Below, piece by piece: positions 10,949 to 22,003 of a stretch of 64,000 nucleotides of DNA. Numbering within the stretch: the stretch's first letter is position 1; the number at the start of each line of letters is the position of its first letter. A program made the position numbers and the translations under genes. The notes under the pieces are model-generated. The model did not search any database and was not told where the DNA came from. It saw nothing but the letters and a program-made list of their open reading frames with translations. This DNA is from Archegozetes longisetosus (taxonomy: Eukaryota; Arthropoda; Arachnida; Sarcoptiformes; Trhypochthoniidae). The stretch lies in NCBI GenBank assembly GCA_018873245.2, contig JAEMBT020000007.1, positions 62,001 to 126,000 on the forward strand. Reading direction: 5' to 3'.

Positions 10949-11185
10949 CTAGTCCTTTAAAAGTCTTTTATGAATTTTAGAATTTAAGTGTACGTTAAGC
11001 ATATACTTATAAACTATTCTTCCACAACTACAATTCACTTTTGGAAAAAATACATCTTTGAATTTAATATATCGTTCATGTTTGCAAGACTTACACTCTT
11101 TACTACCTTTATGAAACTCAGTCAAATCTTTAATTATCGTACAAGTGGTGCACTTTTTGTCACTGCTTAAATTCATTGACTCCAT
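10949..11185 (-). CDS. Small zinc-finger-like ORF in the Polinton
   Basis: A 78-aa ORF with four CxxC-type cysteine pairs (CTTC, CKSC, CSCG) and a closing H...H pair (HLNSKIHKRLL) like a U1-type C2H2 finger. It lies between the integrase and polymerase genes, facing the polymerase gene. A similar finger opens the polymerase ORF at 11246, so the two may be related. It could be a small DNA-binding regulator; the family is not recognised. Confidence 0.4.
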   Translation of the reverse strand: MESMNLSSDKKCTTCTIIKDLTEFHKGSKECKSCKHERYIKFKDVFFPKVNCSCGRIVYKYMLNVHLNSKIHKRLLKD

Positions 11186-11653
11186 TTATTAACAAATAAT
11201 TTTTTTCAGTCCTTTAAAAACCCTTTAAAAAAATTCTCTATATAAATGGTAGAGAAAAAACAATGTAATATCTGCAACAAAGAAGTATCATCTTCTAATT
11301 GGAGCAAACATCTAAATTCTAAAAGACACCAAGACCTAGTAAGACCTCAAGAACGCCAAATAGTTCATTGTTGGATATGTAATAAAGATGTAGAAAAAAG
11401 TGCTTGGATAGATCACCTCAAGTCCTCTTCACATAAAAGTAATTCCAAAATATTCAAAGCTAAACTTCCAAAGGTGACAAATAAAAGAAAGTTTGAGGGT
11501 TATGATTTTGAAACTAATGATTATATAGTAACGAAATCAGAGGAAGCATTGGAAGGTTGTTTTCTAACACTACGAGTGACACCTAAGCTTGATATCGGGT
11601 CTGTTGTTGTACTCAAAGAAGAGTTTCCACACCTAATGAAGGGTAAGCTAGAG

Positions 11654-14225
11654 CAGGGATTCTCAAACTAGGTTTAATGGAGCACCGGTGCTCCTTCGAG
11701 GAGGTCCAGGTGCTCCGCGACAGAATCCAGAAAACCTAAGCTAAGTGCTCCACGGCTCAAATTGAATACAAGAAAGTTTTCTTTTGAATAAATTTCATTT
11801 CAAGTTTTCTTCAATGAATCAAAATTTTTAGTTTATTTTTATTCAGTATCAAAATTAAGTAAACGATAGTCAGAGAAATCTTTATCTAAAAGTTAATCCT
11901 ATCAAAAACTGGTCTCGAGTATGATTATAACCCTTTTGTTCTCCCCTGAGATTCATTGCTATTCATTTTGAGATCGATATTCAGCCAAAAATTGAAGAAA
12001 ACTTGAAATTAAATTTATTTTGAGACAGTCATTACTGTCCCTTAGGTTTTATCGTACATTTCACTATTGAACTTAAACTTATATATGACTTGTAATACTA
12101 ATTGACCCTTAATTTACACATGAATCTCATCGATACGTGTCATACATTTTTCCACAAGTTTCTTATGACACGTGTACTAAAGCTATACTAAAATAATATT
12201 TAATATTCACTTTCAAAGTTTAACCCTTCATATTAAGTCTTGTTTTTGAAAGTGATAAAAATGGAGAAATATTTAATTAGAAAAAGTGCTAATCATTCAA
12301 ATGAAGAGCAAAATTGTTCATTAATATCTGAAACCAATAAAACAAATGTTAATAAAGTTAAGAATTTGAAGCGAAGATATAATGAGGAATATTTGAAATT
12401 CGGTTTCATAGCTATAGAAGAAAATGATTGTCAAAAACCGTTTTGTGTCGTCTGTCGAACAAAATTTGAAAACAATGCCTTATTTCCAGCAAAACTCAAA
12501 CGACATTTAGAAACCATTCATAAAGATTTGGCCGAAAAGCCAATCGATTACTTTCAGAGAAAAAGAGATCAATATTTAAATGAAATACAAGTCATCAAAA
12601 AAATCGCTTAAAATCAACGACAAAGCACTTCAAGCATCTTATGTCATATCTTTACAAATAGCAAAGTGTAAAAAAACCTCATAATATAGGAGAAGAACTG
12701 ATTTTACCGGCAATTATGGAAACTTGTAAATTATTTTTTGGCGAAGAAAAGTCAAAAATAATAGAAACTATACCACTATCTAATGATACCGTTAAGAGAA
12801 GATTTCAAGATATGTCTCAAGACATTGAGAATCAATTAATTAAAAGGATTAATGGAAGCAATGGTTTTGCGCTTCAAATCGATGAATCAGTGGATATAAC
12901 AAAAACAGCCCAATTATTAGTATATATTAGATATGTTTTCGAATCTGAATTTCAAGAAGAATTTCTGTTCTGTAAAGAATTATCCACTAATACTACAGGT
13001 GAAGAGATCTTTCGTATACTTAATGAATATATTGAGTCAAATTTGAAATGGACTGATTGCATAGCGGTTTGTAGTGATGGAGCGGCTTCTATGACAGGCA
13101 AAAACAAAGGACTTGTTTCTAGAATTATCTCTAAATATCCTTTTATTAAATCAAACCATTGCATAATCCATAGACAAGCATTGGCTTCAAAAAGTATTAA
13201 TGAGAAACTAAATGAAACTCTCAAAAGCGTTGTTAAAATAGTGAATTTCATCAAAAGTAAAGCATTAAATTCAAGACTATTTAAAGTTTTATGTGAAGAA
13301 ATGGGTTCTGAGTATAAAAACTTATTATTGCACACAGAAATACGTTGGTTATCAAGAGGTCAGGTTTTGGAACGAGTTATTAAACTTAAAGAAGAAATAA
13401 TAGAATTTCTCAAATCAAAAGATCATAATTTGCATAAGATTTTCACAAATCAAACATTTTTATTAGAAGTCGCGTATTTGGCCGACATTTTCAATTGTGT
13501 GAATAATGTTAATCTTTATCTCCAAAGCGATAAAAATATAGTGAATTATTATTCAAACATAAGAGCTTTTATGAAAAAACTGAAAGTTTGGTCGATAAAA
13601 GTGAAGACAAATAATTATGATATGTTTCCATTTCTAAAACTTCATATGGAATCAAACAATTTAGAATTCATAAACGTTAAAGAATTGATTGAAATTCATT
13701 TAACAGGACTATTAAAGCATTTTGAACATCATTTCCCTGAAGTCAATCAACAATACATGTTTGAATGGATTTGGAATCCATTCAATGTTGAAATTGAAGC
13801 TCAAGAATTATCACAAGAACAAAAGGATAAACTCATCGAACTTTCATGTGATCTGCAATTGGAATCATGATTTAAATCTATGAAAATAACAAGTTTTTGG
13901 TTAAGTGTTAGGAATGAATTTCCAGATCTGACTAAAAGTGCGGCTAATTATCTGATGCCTTTTGCGACAACATATTTGTGCGAAAACGCATTTTCTTGTC
14001 TTGTTTTTATCAAAAATAAATATAGAAATACTTTGAAAAACGTTGAAAACGACTTGCGATTAGCGCTCACACAAATAGAACCAGATATTCAGTCATTGTG
14101 TGAACGAAAACAATCTCATCCTTCACATTAAAATTACTATTAATTGAACCCATATTTTTGGTGCTCCGCAAACAATTTTCAAGACTCCAAGTGCTCCACG
14201 AATGGGAAAAGTTTGAGAAGCCCTG
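11654..14225 (+). mobile_element. hAT transposon (ZBED5/SCAND3-like), TSD AGCTAGAG
   Basis: Terminal inverted repeats CAGGGATTCTCAAACT (11654) and AGTTTGAGAAGCCCTG (ending 14225) match at 15 of 16 positions. A perfect 8-bp duplication AGCTAGAG flanks the element at 11646-11653 and 14226-14233. Subterminal GTGCTCC/GGAGCAC motifs recur near both ends (about 11675-11750 and 14160-14200), likely transposase binding sites. It inserted into the Polinton polymerase gene and is therefore younger than the Polinton. Confidence 0.97.
12240..14131 (+). pseudogene. hAT transposase, ZBED5/SCAND3-like, broken
   Basis: Three reading frames in order cover a transposase of about 600 aa. The N-terminal part (12240-12611) has a BED-type finger (FCVVCRTKFEN ... 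KLKRHLETIH). A frameshift near 12612 leads to a short stretch reading [18 protein letters not shown], and another before 12716 leads into the catalytic core ([63 protein letters not shown]). An in-frame TGA at 13868 precedes the C-terminal dimerisation segment (MPFATTYLCENAFSCLVFIKNKYRN). With two frameshifts and one stop it cannot make an active enzyme. Confidence 0.9.
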
Positions 14226-17200
14226 AGCTAGAGGATATCTTAGAAGAGAAGTTAGGACTTAAGGTTCAGATTGTTTTAAAAGGAAGGTTTAGGAAGTTTC
14301 ATCCAGCAACAGGACAAGAAGAATTTGAGGAGTTAACGGTTCCTTCAAAGAATAGGACTGTGCTTAGAGATGAAGAAGTTGATAAGATTGTATTGGAGCA
14401 ACTAACTGAAATTGATGACAAAATTGAAAGTTGGGACAACAATGAAGGTTATTGGCATCTGGTTAATATTATCCATGTAGACTTTAAGTTGAGAGAATAT
14501 AAACCTTTATCAGGTTCTAATTATATCAAACTACCAAAATGGATTTCGAATAAGAAAGCAACTATAAACATTAAGAATGAAGATCAAAAATGTTTTAAAT
14601 ATTGTTTACAGTATCATAAACATAAGAATGAAATTACACATCACCCAGAAAGAGTAACATGGTATGATAAATGGAATAATGATTATGACTTTAGTAACAT
14701 TAAATTTCCAGTTGAAGTGGGTGATATTAAAAAGTTTTGTAATCAAAATAATATATCAATTAACTTATATATAGTTAATGAAAAAGTATACAACCTTATT
14801 TAACTTGTTCTCAAAATGAAAAGAAATCAGATCATGTAAATTTACTTTTAATAGAAGACAACGATAGATCTCATTATGTTTACATTAAAAACTTATCAAA
14901 ATTAGTTAGAGATCAATTAACCAAACATGAACATCATCATTTTATATGTGAAAGATGTTTCTACCATACAGAAAACGTAGAAGTATTCAGAAGACATCAA
15001 ATTCTATGTGACAATTACTTTAACAATGAGAAATCTCTTCCGATTCTTCCTAATGTAAAAGATAATATCTTAAAGTTTAAGAATATTCGTAAAACTATAA
15101 AAGTTCCTTTGGTTTATTATGCTGATTTAGAAGCTGTTTTAAGAAAGTTAGATCATAAAAGATTGAAAGCTCGACATGAGGCATGTGCTTATAGTTTCTT
15201 AGGAGTAAGTAGTTTCTATCACAACTTTAAGAAATGTACAGGTAATTCGGCTAAAAATACTATGAGTAACTTTGTACAAACACTTAAAGAGGAGGGAAGA
15301 AAATTGAATGAGTTACTACTTAAACGATTAGAAGAATTTAAGAAACCACGACTTAATAATGATGACTTATTAAAGTTTGAAAAAGCAGAGCAATGTCATC
15401 TCTGTAAGAAAGCGTTTTCTGAAACTAACATAAAAGTTAGAGATCATTGTCATGTAACTGGAAAATTTAGAGGAGCAGCTCATCAAACATGTAACTTGAA
15501 TGTTAGAACAAGTTTAAAAATTCCTGTATTCTTTCATAATGGATCAGGTTATGACTTTAAACATTTTATTAGAAAACTTCATAAAATTGATAAAAATCTT
15601 AAGATTATATCTCAAACTGAAGAGAAATACTTTTCTATAACTGTTAAAGTTGAAGAAACAAATATCCAGTTTGAATTCAAAGATTCAATAAAATTCCTAT
15701 TGAAATCAATTGATAAGTCTGCCAAAGTGTTATATGATAAAGATGAAGTCGGAATTAATAATTTTAAGAATTTAACTTCTTATTTTAAAAACTTACCTAA
15801 TGAGATCCTAGAATTACTGGTACAAAAGGTGTATTTCCTTACTCATATCTTGACAGTTTTGATAAGTTGGAATCTACAGAGTATCCCAACTATGAATCTT
15901 TCTATGATAACCTTAAAGATACAAACATTGAGAAAAAAGAATACGAAAGAGGAAAGAAATTATGGGAATATTTTAAATGTAAAAGTTTTAGAGAATATAT
16001 GGAATTATATCTAACTTGTGATGTTTTGATTCTCGCCGATTGTTTTGAATCATTTAGAGATTTATCATTAAAACACTATGGATTAGATCCAGCTCATTAT
16101 ATCTCAAGTCCTGGACTATCTTGGGATGCAATGTTAAAATACACGAAAATTGAATTAGAATTATTAACAGATCAAGATATGTTATTAATGATAATGGAAG
16201 GTATAAGAGGTGGATTGTCTTGTATTATGAAACGATATGTTGAAGCAAATAATAAATATATGATAAACTATGATCCTACAAAAGAATTAGTATATCTTAT
16301 TCCTGTTGATGCTAACAACTTATATGGTGATGCTATGTCTTTTAAACTACCTTATAAATCATTTAAATGGTGCTCAACAGAAGAAATTAGATATTTAGAA
16401 GAACGATTACTTGAAATTCCTGATGATAATGATATCGGATACACATTAAAAGTTGATCTAGATTACCCTGTAGAATTGCATGACAAACACAATGATTATC
16501 CATTCTTTCCAATTCATAAGGAAATAAAAAATGAGGATTTATCTCCTTATCAAAATAAACTAAGAAATATAATAAAATCAAGAAAGTTGATTACAAGTTT
16601 AGAGAATAAAAAGGTTTAATATGTGATTATAGAACACTAAAACAAGCAATTCAACACGGACTTAAACTTAATAAAATTGAGTGTGCAATAAAATATGAAC
16701 AAAAATATTGGTTAAAACCTTATATAGATCTAAATACAAAACTAAGACAAGAAGGTACTTCTGATTTTGAGAAAGACTTCTTTAAACTAATGAACAATTC
16801 AGTTTACGGAAAACGATAGAGAATGTACTCAAAAGACAAGATATAAATTTCTGCTGCGAGAGAAAGAAAGCATTAAAATATGTGAAAAAGATTAATTTCA
16901 AACGTGAAACAATATTTACTAAGAACCTGGTAGCTCTCCATATGAATCGACTAAAAGTCAAATATAATAAACCTATTTATGCTGGATTTTGTGTACTCGA
17001 GATGTCTAAATGGAGAATGTTTAAGTTTGTGTATGAGTATTTGAAACCAAAATGGGGTGATAAAGTCGAAGTTGTGCAAACAGATACCGATGGGTTGATG
17101 CTTCAGATCAAAACAGAAGACTTCTATGAGGATATAAAGAATGATACAATGATGAAATCATCGAACGCAAGCGATATTGACAAATGGTTTGATACTTCTA

Positions 17201-17984
17201 ACTTTTCTGAAGATAACAGATTTGGTATTCAGCCTAAAAATAAGATGAAATTGGATTGCTTTAAGATAGAAACAGGTGTGAATATAGTAACAATATTTAT
17301 TGGACTGAGAGCTAAAATGTATTGTTATACGATTGAACATCAAGATAAGACAGAGTTAAAGAAAAGAGAAAAAGGAGTACCATCTCATATAACAAATAGA
17401 CACCAATTACTAATATGGAAAAAAGTTTTGGATAACGAGACTCAAACATATGCTACTGATAATATGTTTAAATCAGAAAAACTCAACGTTTATACCATAG
17501 AACAAAAAAAAGTCGCTTTATCTAATTTTGATGACAAGAGGTATATATTGGGCAATGGATATGCAAGCTTAGCACATGGACATTTTAGAACAAAACAAAA
17601 GAAATTGATGTGAAACAGTAATGTAATGTATATTCTTTTGACATAATGTAATGCTTTTCTAATGAGGGACAAAAAAGCTGTCCCGTTTGTCCCGTCCCCC
17701 TGTCCCCTTCAAACACTTTAGCGGGACAGAAAAGTGTTGAATGTAAGTGAATGCAAGAGAGTGAATGACTCATCAAAACATTATTTGTTGGCTTATTGTC
17801 AACAATATTAAATATTTTTTTACATAAAAGTTATTTTATCTATTGAGTAAAAGTTGTTTTATCTATCTTTTAATATTGATAAAAATGTCTACATAATGTT
17901 AACTTTATGATAATTTAATTCAGAGAGTAATGATAACAACATATCAATACTTTCTATTAAAACCATACAACAGTTCCATTTCTT

Positions 17985-18100
17985 ATCAATAGTCTTAATA
18001 GCTTAGTGGTTAAAGAGTATGAGTGTTTGAATCATTTGGCCAGTGGTTCGAATCCCATACCTGACACCACTTTTGGGAGATCCTCTACTTTCTCTATACG
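17985..18100 (+). repeat. tRNA-derived sequence (possible SINE head)
   Basis: An A-box-like TAGCTTAGTGG (17999-18009) and a perfect B-box GGTTCGAATCC (18043 onward) are spaced as in a tRNA gene. The anticodon arm does not fold canonically (no T33, poor stem) and no 7-bp acceptor stem is found, so it is not a functional tRNA. It most resembles the 5' head of a SINE lying between the polymerase gene and the Polinton terminus. Confidence 0.45.
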
Positions 18101-18148
18101 TAGAGATTGTATGATGGACTAAATAGTCGCTAAAACAAACGGCGAGGG

Positions 18149-18426
18149 TACAGTACCCGATATATTATAAAATTAAATGTTTAGGCGCGTCTGGGTACTG
18201 TTACCCGAAAGGTGGTGAGATGGGAGGGCACCCCTTTTGCACTATTTATGTAATATTATCTAAATATATAGTTGGGAAACTACAATTTTTTCATTTTTAT
18301 CAGTATTTTATGTAAAAAAATAGTATAAAATATGCTATTTTTTACATATTTTTATGCAATATTTAGGGGGGAGTTAGGGGGTCGTAGACTCGTACTTTCG
18401 TACTGTCCTAGGACCGCCATATATAC
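18149..18426. repeat. Polinton terminal region, first copy
   Basis: A block around 18189-18240 (GGGTACTGTTACCCGAAAGG followed by a GGTGGTGAGATGGGAGGGCAC segment) recurs at about 21695-21745. Both lie roughly 240-310 bp before a terminus ending in ACTACT. I read this as the inner part of the terminal repeat, ending at 18426. Confidence 0.7.
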
Positions 18427-18756
18427 ACTACTGATAAAGCTATTAAAAATAAAACTGGAATTGAGTTAAACTTAAGTAATGCACAATTACAAATGTTGAA
18501 AAAACATGGTGGATTTTTACCCTTACTTCCTTTAATTCTAGGAGGTTTATCTGCAGTTGGTAGCCTAGCAGCAGGAGGATCTCAAATAGCTAAGGCAGTT
18601 AATCAAGCAAAAGCTAATGAGAGACAGTTAGCAGAAACAAAAAGACATAATGAAATGATAGAGAATAAAATGTTTAGTGGTAAAGGGCTTTATAAGAAAT
18701 GTGATAAATGTCGTGGCAAAGGACTTTTTTTAGGGAAAAGTCTTTACACAAATTGA
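18427..18756 (+). pseudogene. Polinton pX-like core/minor virion protein
   Basis: Encodes the HGGFLPLLPLILGGLSAVG hydrophobic stretch followed by a basic, Lys-rich tail (AKANERQLAETKRHNEM) and a GKGLYKK ending. This is the layout of adenovirus pX/mu-like peptides found next to the protease in Polintons. Such peptides condense DNA or interact with membranes. It lies just before the protease gene and abuts the rearrangement boundary of the element. Confidence 0.6.
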
Positions 18757-19142
18757 AACCTCTATCAAACTTAGATTTAGATAATATGGCAAAAGAGTTG
18801 AAAATAAAAAACTTTAGAGGAGTTTTTATGAGAGATACATTACCTCATAAAATTAAAGAAAAAGAACGTGGTATTGTTAATTTAGATTCAATTAAAAATG
18901 ATGGAACACATTGGGTTTGTTATTATAAGGATAAAAATAACAAGTACTATTTTGATTCTTTTGGGTTAGATCCTCCTAATGAAATTCAAAACTATTTAGG
19001 AGATAATATTTTAATGACTACTTTTCAGATTCAAAAACTTGGAACAAATTATTGTGGACATTTATGTTTGAGAGTATTACATGAACTTAGCAATGGTCAT
19101 TCTTTTCAAGATGTAATTCTAAATCTAATAAATGATGGATGA
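18708..19142 (+). CDS. Polinton adenain-like cysteine protease (PRO)
   Basis: A 144-aa ORF that looks whole. It has the adenain-type catalytic pattern: GTHWVCYY (His), YYFDSFGLDPP (Asp), then QIQKLGTNYCGHLCLRVL with the nucleophilic Cys and the preceding oxyanion-hole region. In Polintons this enzyme processes capsid precursors. It overlaps the end of the pX-like gene and is followed directly by a small structural gene in the same direction, suggesting a co-transcribed set. Confidence 0.8.
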   Translation: MSWQRTFFREKSLHKLKPLSNLDLDNMAKELKIKNFRGVFMRDTLPHKIKEKERGIVNLDSIKNDGTHWVCYYKDKNNKYYFDSFGLDPPNEIQNYLGDNILMTTFQIQKLGTNYCGHLCLRVLHELSNGHSFQDVILNLINDG

Positions 19143-19593
19143 AGGAAATATATATTATGATTTTGATACTATTCGAACAAATAGTATTATAGCAAATGAT
19201 ACTTCTGTTAAACTTGAAGGTGATTTAGAATTAACAGGTAATTTAAAAGTTAAAAGTATAGTGGAAGAGAACTCAAAACGTATAATATTTGACAGAGAAA
19301 TAGAAGTGAAACCTAATTCAGATATTGAAATTGATTTTAAATCTATAGAAACTGAATATTTTTATAATATGTGGATCATATTCAATAAAGGAGAATATTT
19401 TTATCAAAATCAATTTATTTATAATAAGAATAAAAGAAATAGACCAAAAATATTATATTCAACAACTGACAAATATTTGATAGAACTTAAAATTTCTGAA
19501 GAAAAGAGCAATAAGTTAATGATAAGATTTAAGGGAAATATTGATTTAAATTCAATAACTTCAATGAATATAAAAATTACATTAGCTAACTGA
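19132..19593 (+). CDS. Small beta-rich structural protein of the Polinton
   Basis: A 153-aa ORF overlapping the protease stop by about 10 bp. The N-terminal third (VKLEGDLELTGNLKVKSI) has the short alternating beta repeats typical of fibre shafts; the remainder is beta-rich with many Asn, Ile and Lys. It is probably a second fibre or head-decoration protein. No specific family is recognised. Its place between the protease and the metalloprotease supports a virion-related role. Confidence 0.5.
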   Translation: MMDEGNIYYDFDTIRTNSIIANDTSVKLEGDLELTGNLKVKSIVEENSKRIIFDREIEVKPNSDIEIDFKSIETEYFYNMWIIFNKGEYFYQNQFIYNKNKRNRPKILYSTTDKYLIELKISEEKSNKLMIRFKGNIDLNSITSMNIKITLAN

Positions 19594-19624
19594 AATTATA
19601 TGTTATAAATATAAGACTAATACA

Positions 19625-21016
19625 ATGAGTTATTTATATATTTTATTACTTATTATCTGTTTTACTCAAAATGAGTCATCAAACGTAAGAGAATATGATG
19701 ACATATCTGAGATAAACTATAAGGTGTGGAGCAAAAGTTATCTTACTTGGACTTTTATCAATCATCCTAAAAACTTAAATAAAGATCATAAAAATGTAAT
19801 CTACTATGAGTTTTTAGGTGCGTTCCGAGCATCGGAAGCGATTTCACATTTTAAGTTTGAGTTTCTGCACAATAATACTGGAGCCGATATTGTAATAAAT
19901 TTTATACCTCCTAACCATAAATTATTTGGAGGCGATACTTATTTTAGAACTGAAACATTAGCACACGCTTTCTTTCCAGAAAATGGAGATATTCATATGA
20001 ACAATAATATTAATTGGAGTTTAAGTTTCTATCCAGAACCTAATACTTATAACATGTTTTATGTTATACTTCATGAAATTGGACATTCTTTAGGATTAAA
20101 TCATATAAATAATCCTGACTCTATAATGTATCCTTCTTATATTAATAAAAGTTATGATGCATTCAATTTTACTTTTAAACCTGAATCAATAGATGAAAAA
20201 TTAATTAAAACAATGTATTCAGAATATCATACTACTAGTACTATAACTTCTACAACAACCTTATCAGCTAAAACCACTGTAACTACTGAAACAACTAAGA
20301 TAAAATATGATTCAAGTACTCCAAAAACAGAGACTGAAGAATTTTACCCTGACTTCTCACTTTGTAAATATGATAATGAGATTGATTGGTGTAATAGTGA
20401 TGATTTGATTTTCAATCTTATTTATGATATTGAAGGATATCTATTTCTTTATAAGAGTATTGATTTTTGGATGTATACAGATCATACTGGTATTAAAACT
20501 AGAAAGTTTAATCATTATGATTATTGGAATGGTGTTAATTGGCCAGGATTGATTTCAATTATACAAATTGATAAAGATTTTGTACTATTTTATGAAAAAT
20601 TTGCACAAATACTTAGTTGTAAAAGAGGGGAAATGAATTTAGAATATTCTAAAATGAACATTACTAATAGAGTTCATGGTGTATTTTACAATCATACATC
20701 TGATACTCTTTACTTATTTTCAAGAGAAACCCCTAAAATCTATTACAAGCTTATCAATGCAAGAACTAATAAAGAAAAAATGTTAATTAAACCAATTAGT
20801 TTGTGGAAAATAGATATCTTTGATTATGATGTGGTATTCAGTAGAAGTAATATTGTTTACTTTGTTAAGAGAAATATGATTGATTACTTTGACTTTACTT
20901 TAGATATGTTAGTCAAAGGGGTTGAGTTTAAGGATTTGTTTCTGAGAGATCAGTGCAAAATATCACCTTTGGTAAATGATTTGATAAGAGAAAACTTTGA
21001 TTCAAGGTTAATTTAA
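19625..21016 (+). CDS. Matrixin metalloprotease (MMP-like) carried by the Polinton
   Basis: A 463-aa ORF that looks whole. It starts with a signal peptide (MSYLYILLLIICFTQ). The catalytic domain begins near residue 34 (WSKSYLTWTF) and has the zinc motif HEIGHSLGLNH (about residues 150-160) with the Met-turn SIMYP a little downstream. A Thr-rich linker (about residues 201-220) leads to a C-terminal beta-propeller-like region bounded by Cys (DFSLCKYDNEIDWC ... LRDQCKIS), consistent with a hemopexin-like domain. It sits between Polinton structural genes and the element's terminus. Matrixin genes are known in some insect DNA viruses (baculovirus, ascovirus, entomopoxvirus); presence in a Polinton is unusual. 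Secretion to degrade host matrix is an inference. Confidence 0.8.
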   Translation: MSYLYILLLIICFTQNESSNVREYDDISEINYKVWSKSYLTWTFINHPKNLNKDHKNVIYYEFLGAFRASEAISHFKFEFLHNNTGADIVINFIPPNHKLFGGDTYFRTETLAHAFFPENGDIHMNNNINWSLSFYPEPNTYNMFYVILHEIGHSLGLNHINNPDSIMYPSYINKSYDAFNFTFKPESIDEKLIKTMYSEYHTTSTITSTTTLSAKTTVTTETTKIKYDSSTPKTETEEFYPDFSLCKYDNEIDWCNSDDLIFNLIYDIEGYLFLYKSIDFWMYTDHTGIKTRKFNHYDYWNGVNWPGLISIIQIDKDFVLFYEKFAQILSCKRGEMNLEYSKMNITNRVHGVFYNHTSDTLYLFSRETPKIYYKLINARTNKEKMLIKPISLWKIDIFDYDVVFSRSNIVYFVKRNMIDYFDFTLDMLVKGVEFKDLFLRDQCKISPLVNDLIRENFDSRLI

Positions 21017-21271
21017 CGAAATAGTTTTATTAACTTTGAGATAAGATAATAAAAATAGCTTTGTTGCATAGAGATTTTTTGTTATACGTGACTTCTTAAA
21101 GAGTAATAGAGATAAAAATTTTTATGTTTATGAAAAGAGAAAAAAGTACTGAAATCAGGGACGGGGCGGGACGGGACGGGACAACTTTCACTTCTAGAAG
21201 TTTCTAGAGATGATAAGCTATACTATATATAAACATGTTTTTCATAGCTAAGTTACTTTTTTTCATATTAT

Positions 21272-21487
21272 ATGTCAAATAATAACGGAGCTAAAAGAGT
21301 ATTAAATTTTTTAGATGAATGTACTAAATCTATTCCTTCTGAAATTGACGATATTCAACGAAAATTATATCAACTTAAAATAAAAAGAAGACGAAACAAC
21401 GCTTTAAACTTCAACATGAAAAACTGGTATTTTATGAAACTGAACTTGATGCTATCAATCTTAATATTCAACAATATGAATGTATGA
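21272..21487 (+). CDS. Small ORF near the Polinton end
   Basis: A 71-aa ORF with a basic middle (QLKIKRRRNNAL) and helical heptad-like spacing. Following sequence to 21567 also looks coding-like in another frame. It may be a small basic regulator; no family is recognised. It lies between the metalloprotease and the terminus. Confidence 0.3.
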   Translation: MSNNNGAKRVLNFLDECTKSIPSEIDDIQRKLYQLKIKRRRNNALNFNMKNWYFMKLNLMLSILIFNNMNV

Positions 21488-21649
21488 CACGTCAGCCTAT
21501 TGTAAATCATCCTCATATGAATCAATATATGGATCAACCTGACGATGATGAAACTGATATGAAATAATTCTTTGTATCTTTTAATTGGTTGATGAGAAAT
21601 AAATAATTTTTATCTAAAATTTTGAGTTCGCTTTTCATTTTGTGATAAT

Positions 21650-22003
21650 ATGAGTGTATTATAAATTTTTCAAGAAATTATGTGTCCAACGGGTACTGTT
21701 ATCCGAAAGGTGGTGAGATGGGAGGGCACTCCTTTTACACAAAATAACTAAGTTCTTAGTAGTATATATTTTCTTTTAAAATACTACTTTTTTAACTTTT
21801 TTTTGTATTATCACTGACTCATTTTACTTGTCTTGCTCTTTTTCATGATTTTTTTATTTTTTAAAAAATAAGGGAAGTACACAGTTTTACTTATATAGGT
21901 ATTATTTTGATGCTAAAATACTATATTTTTTGAATTACTCAAAAAAGGTGAAAAAGGGTGAAAGGGCGTGCGCTAGCTCCGGCATATTATATACTACTGC
22001 CGA
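21650..22003. repeat. Polinton terminal region, second copy
   Basis: Carries the GGGTACTGTTATCCGAAAGG block near 21691 shared with 18189, then AT-rich DNA and the terminus CATATTATATACTACT ending at 22003. It is in the same orientation as the terminus at 18426. Confidence 0.7.

Larger units (their letters stand above)
11246..17613 (+). pseudogene. Polinton protein-primed DNA polymerase B, split by a hAT
   Basis: The region opens with two C2H2-like fingers (CNICNKEV, CWICNKDV), as in Polinton polymerases. Downstream are a CHLCKKAF ... DHCHVTGKFRGAAHQTCN zinc module, the FFHNGSGYDFKHFI exonuclease segment, an IPVDANNLYGDAMS segment (polymerase motif A, with catalytic Asp), and VVQTDTDGLMLQI (motif C, DTD). 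The gene is interrupted by the 2572-bp hAT at 11654-14225 and broken at about four other places. Polintons use this enzyme to copy themselves by protein-primed replication. Confidence 0.85.
6671..22003. mobile_element. Rearranged Polinton (Maverick) fossil
   Basis: One cluster carries the diagnostic Polinton set: double jelly-roll major capsid, penton, fibre-like proteins, a PLA2-like protein, retroviral-type integrase with chromodomain, protein-primed DNA polymerase B, a pX-like core peptide and an adenain-like protease, plus a matrixin metalloprotease. Two blocks are seen, about 6.7-18.4 kb and 18.4-22.0 kb. Each ends at the right with a related terminus, both in the same orientation, so the element is rearranged. 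It is broken overall (of the order of eight or more breaks), though several genes look whole, suggesting moderate age. A hAT transposon (11654-14225) has inserted into the polymerase gene. Confidence 0.85.

Noticed and set aside
17985-18100. tRNA gene
   Set aside because: A and B boxes are present but the acceptor stem and anticodon arm do not fold canonically; treated as a SINE-like remnant.
17665-21190. GGGAC-rich motifs near 17.7 kb and 21.16 kb as paired regulatory sites
   Set aside because: Low-complexity and in opposite orientation; similar GACGGGAC motifs occur in hAT MITEs, so significance is unclear.
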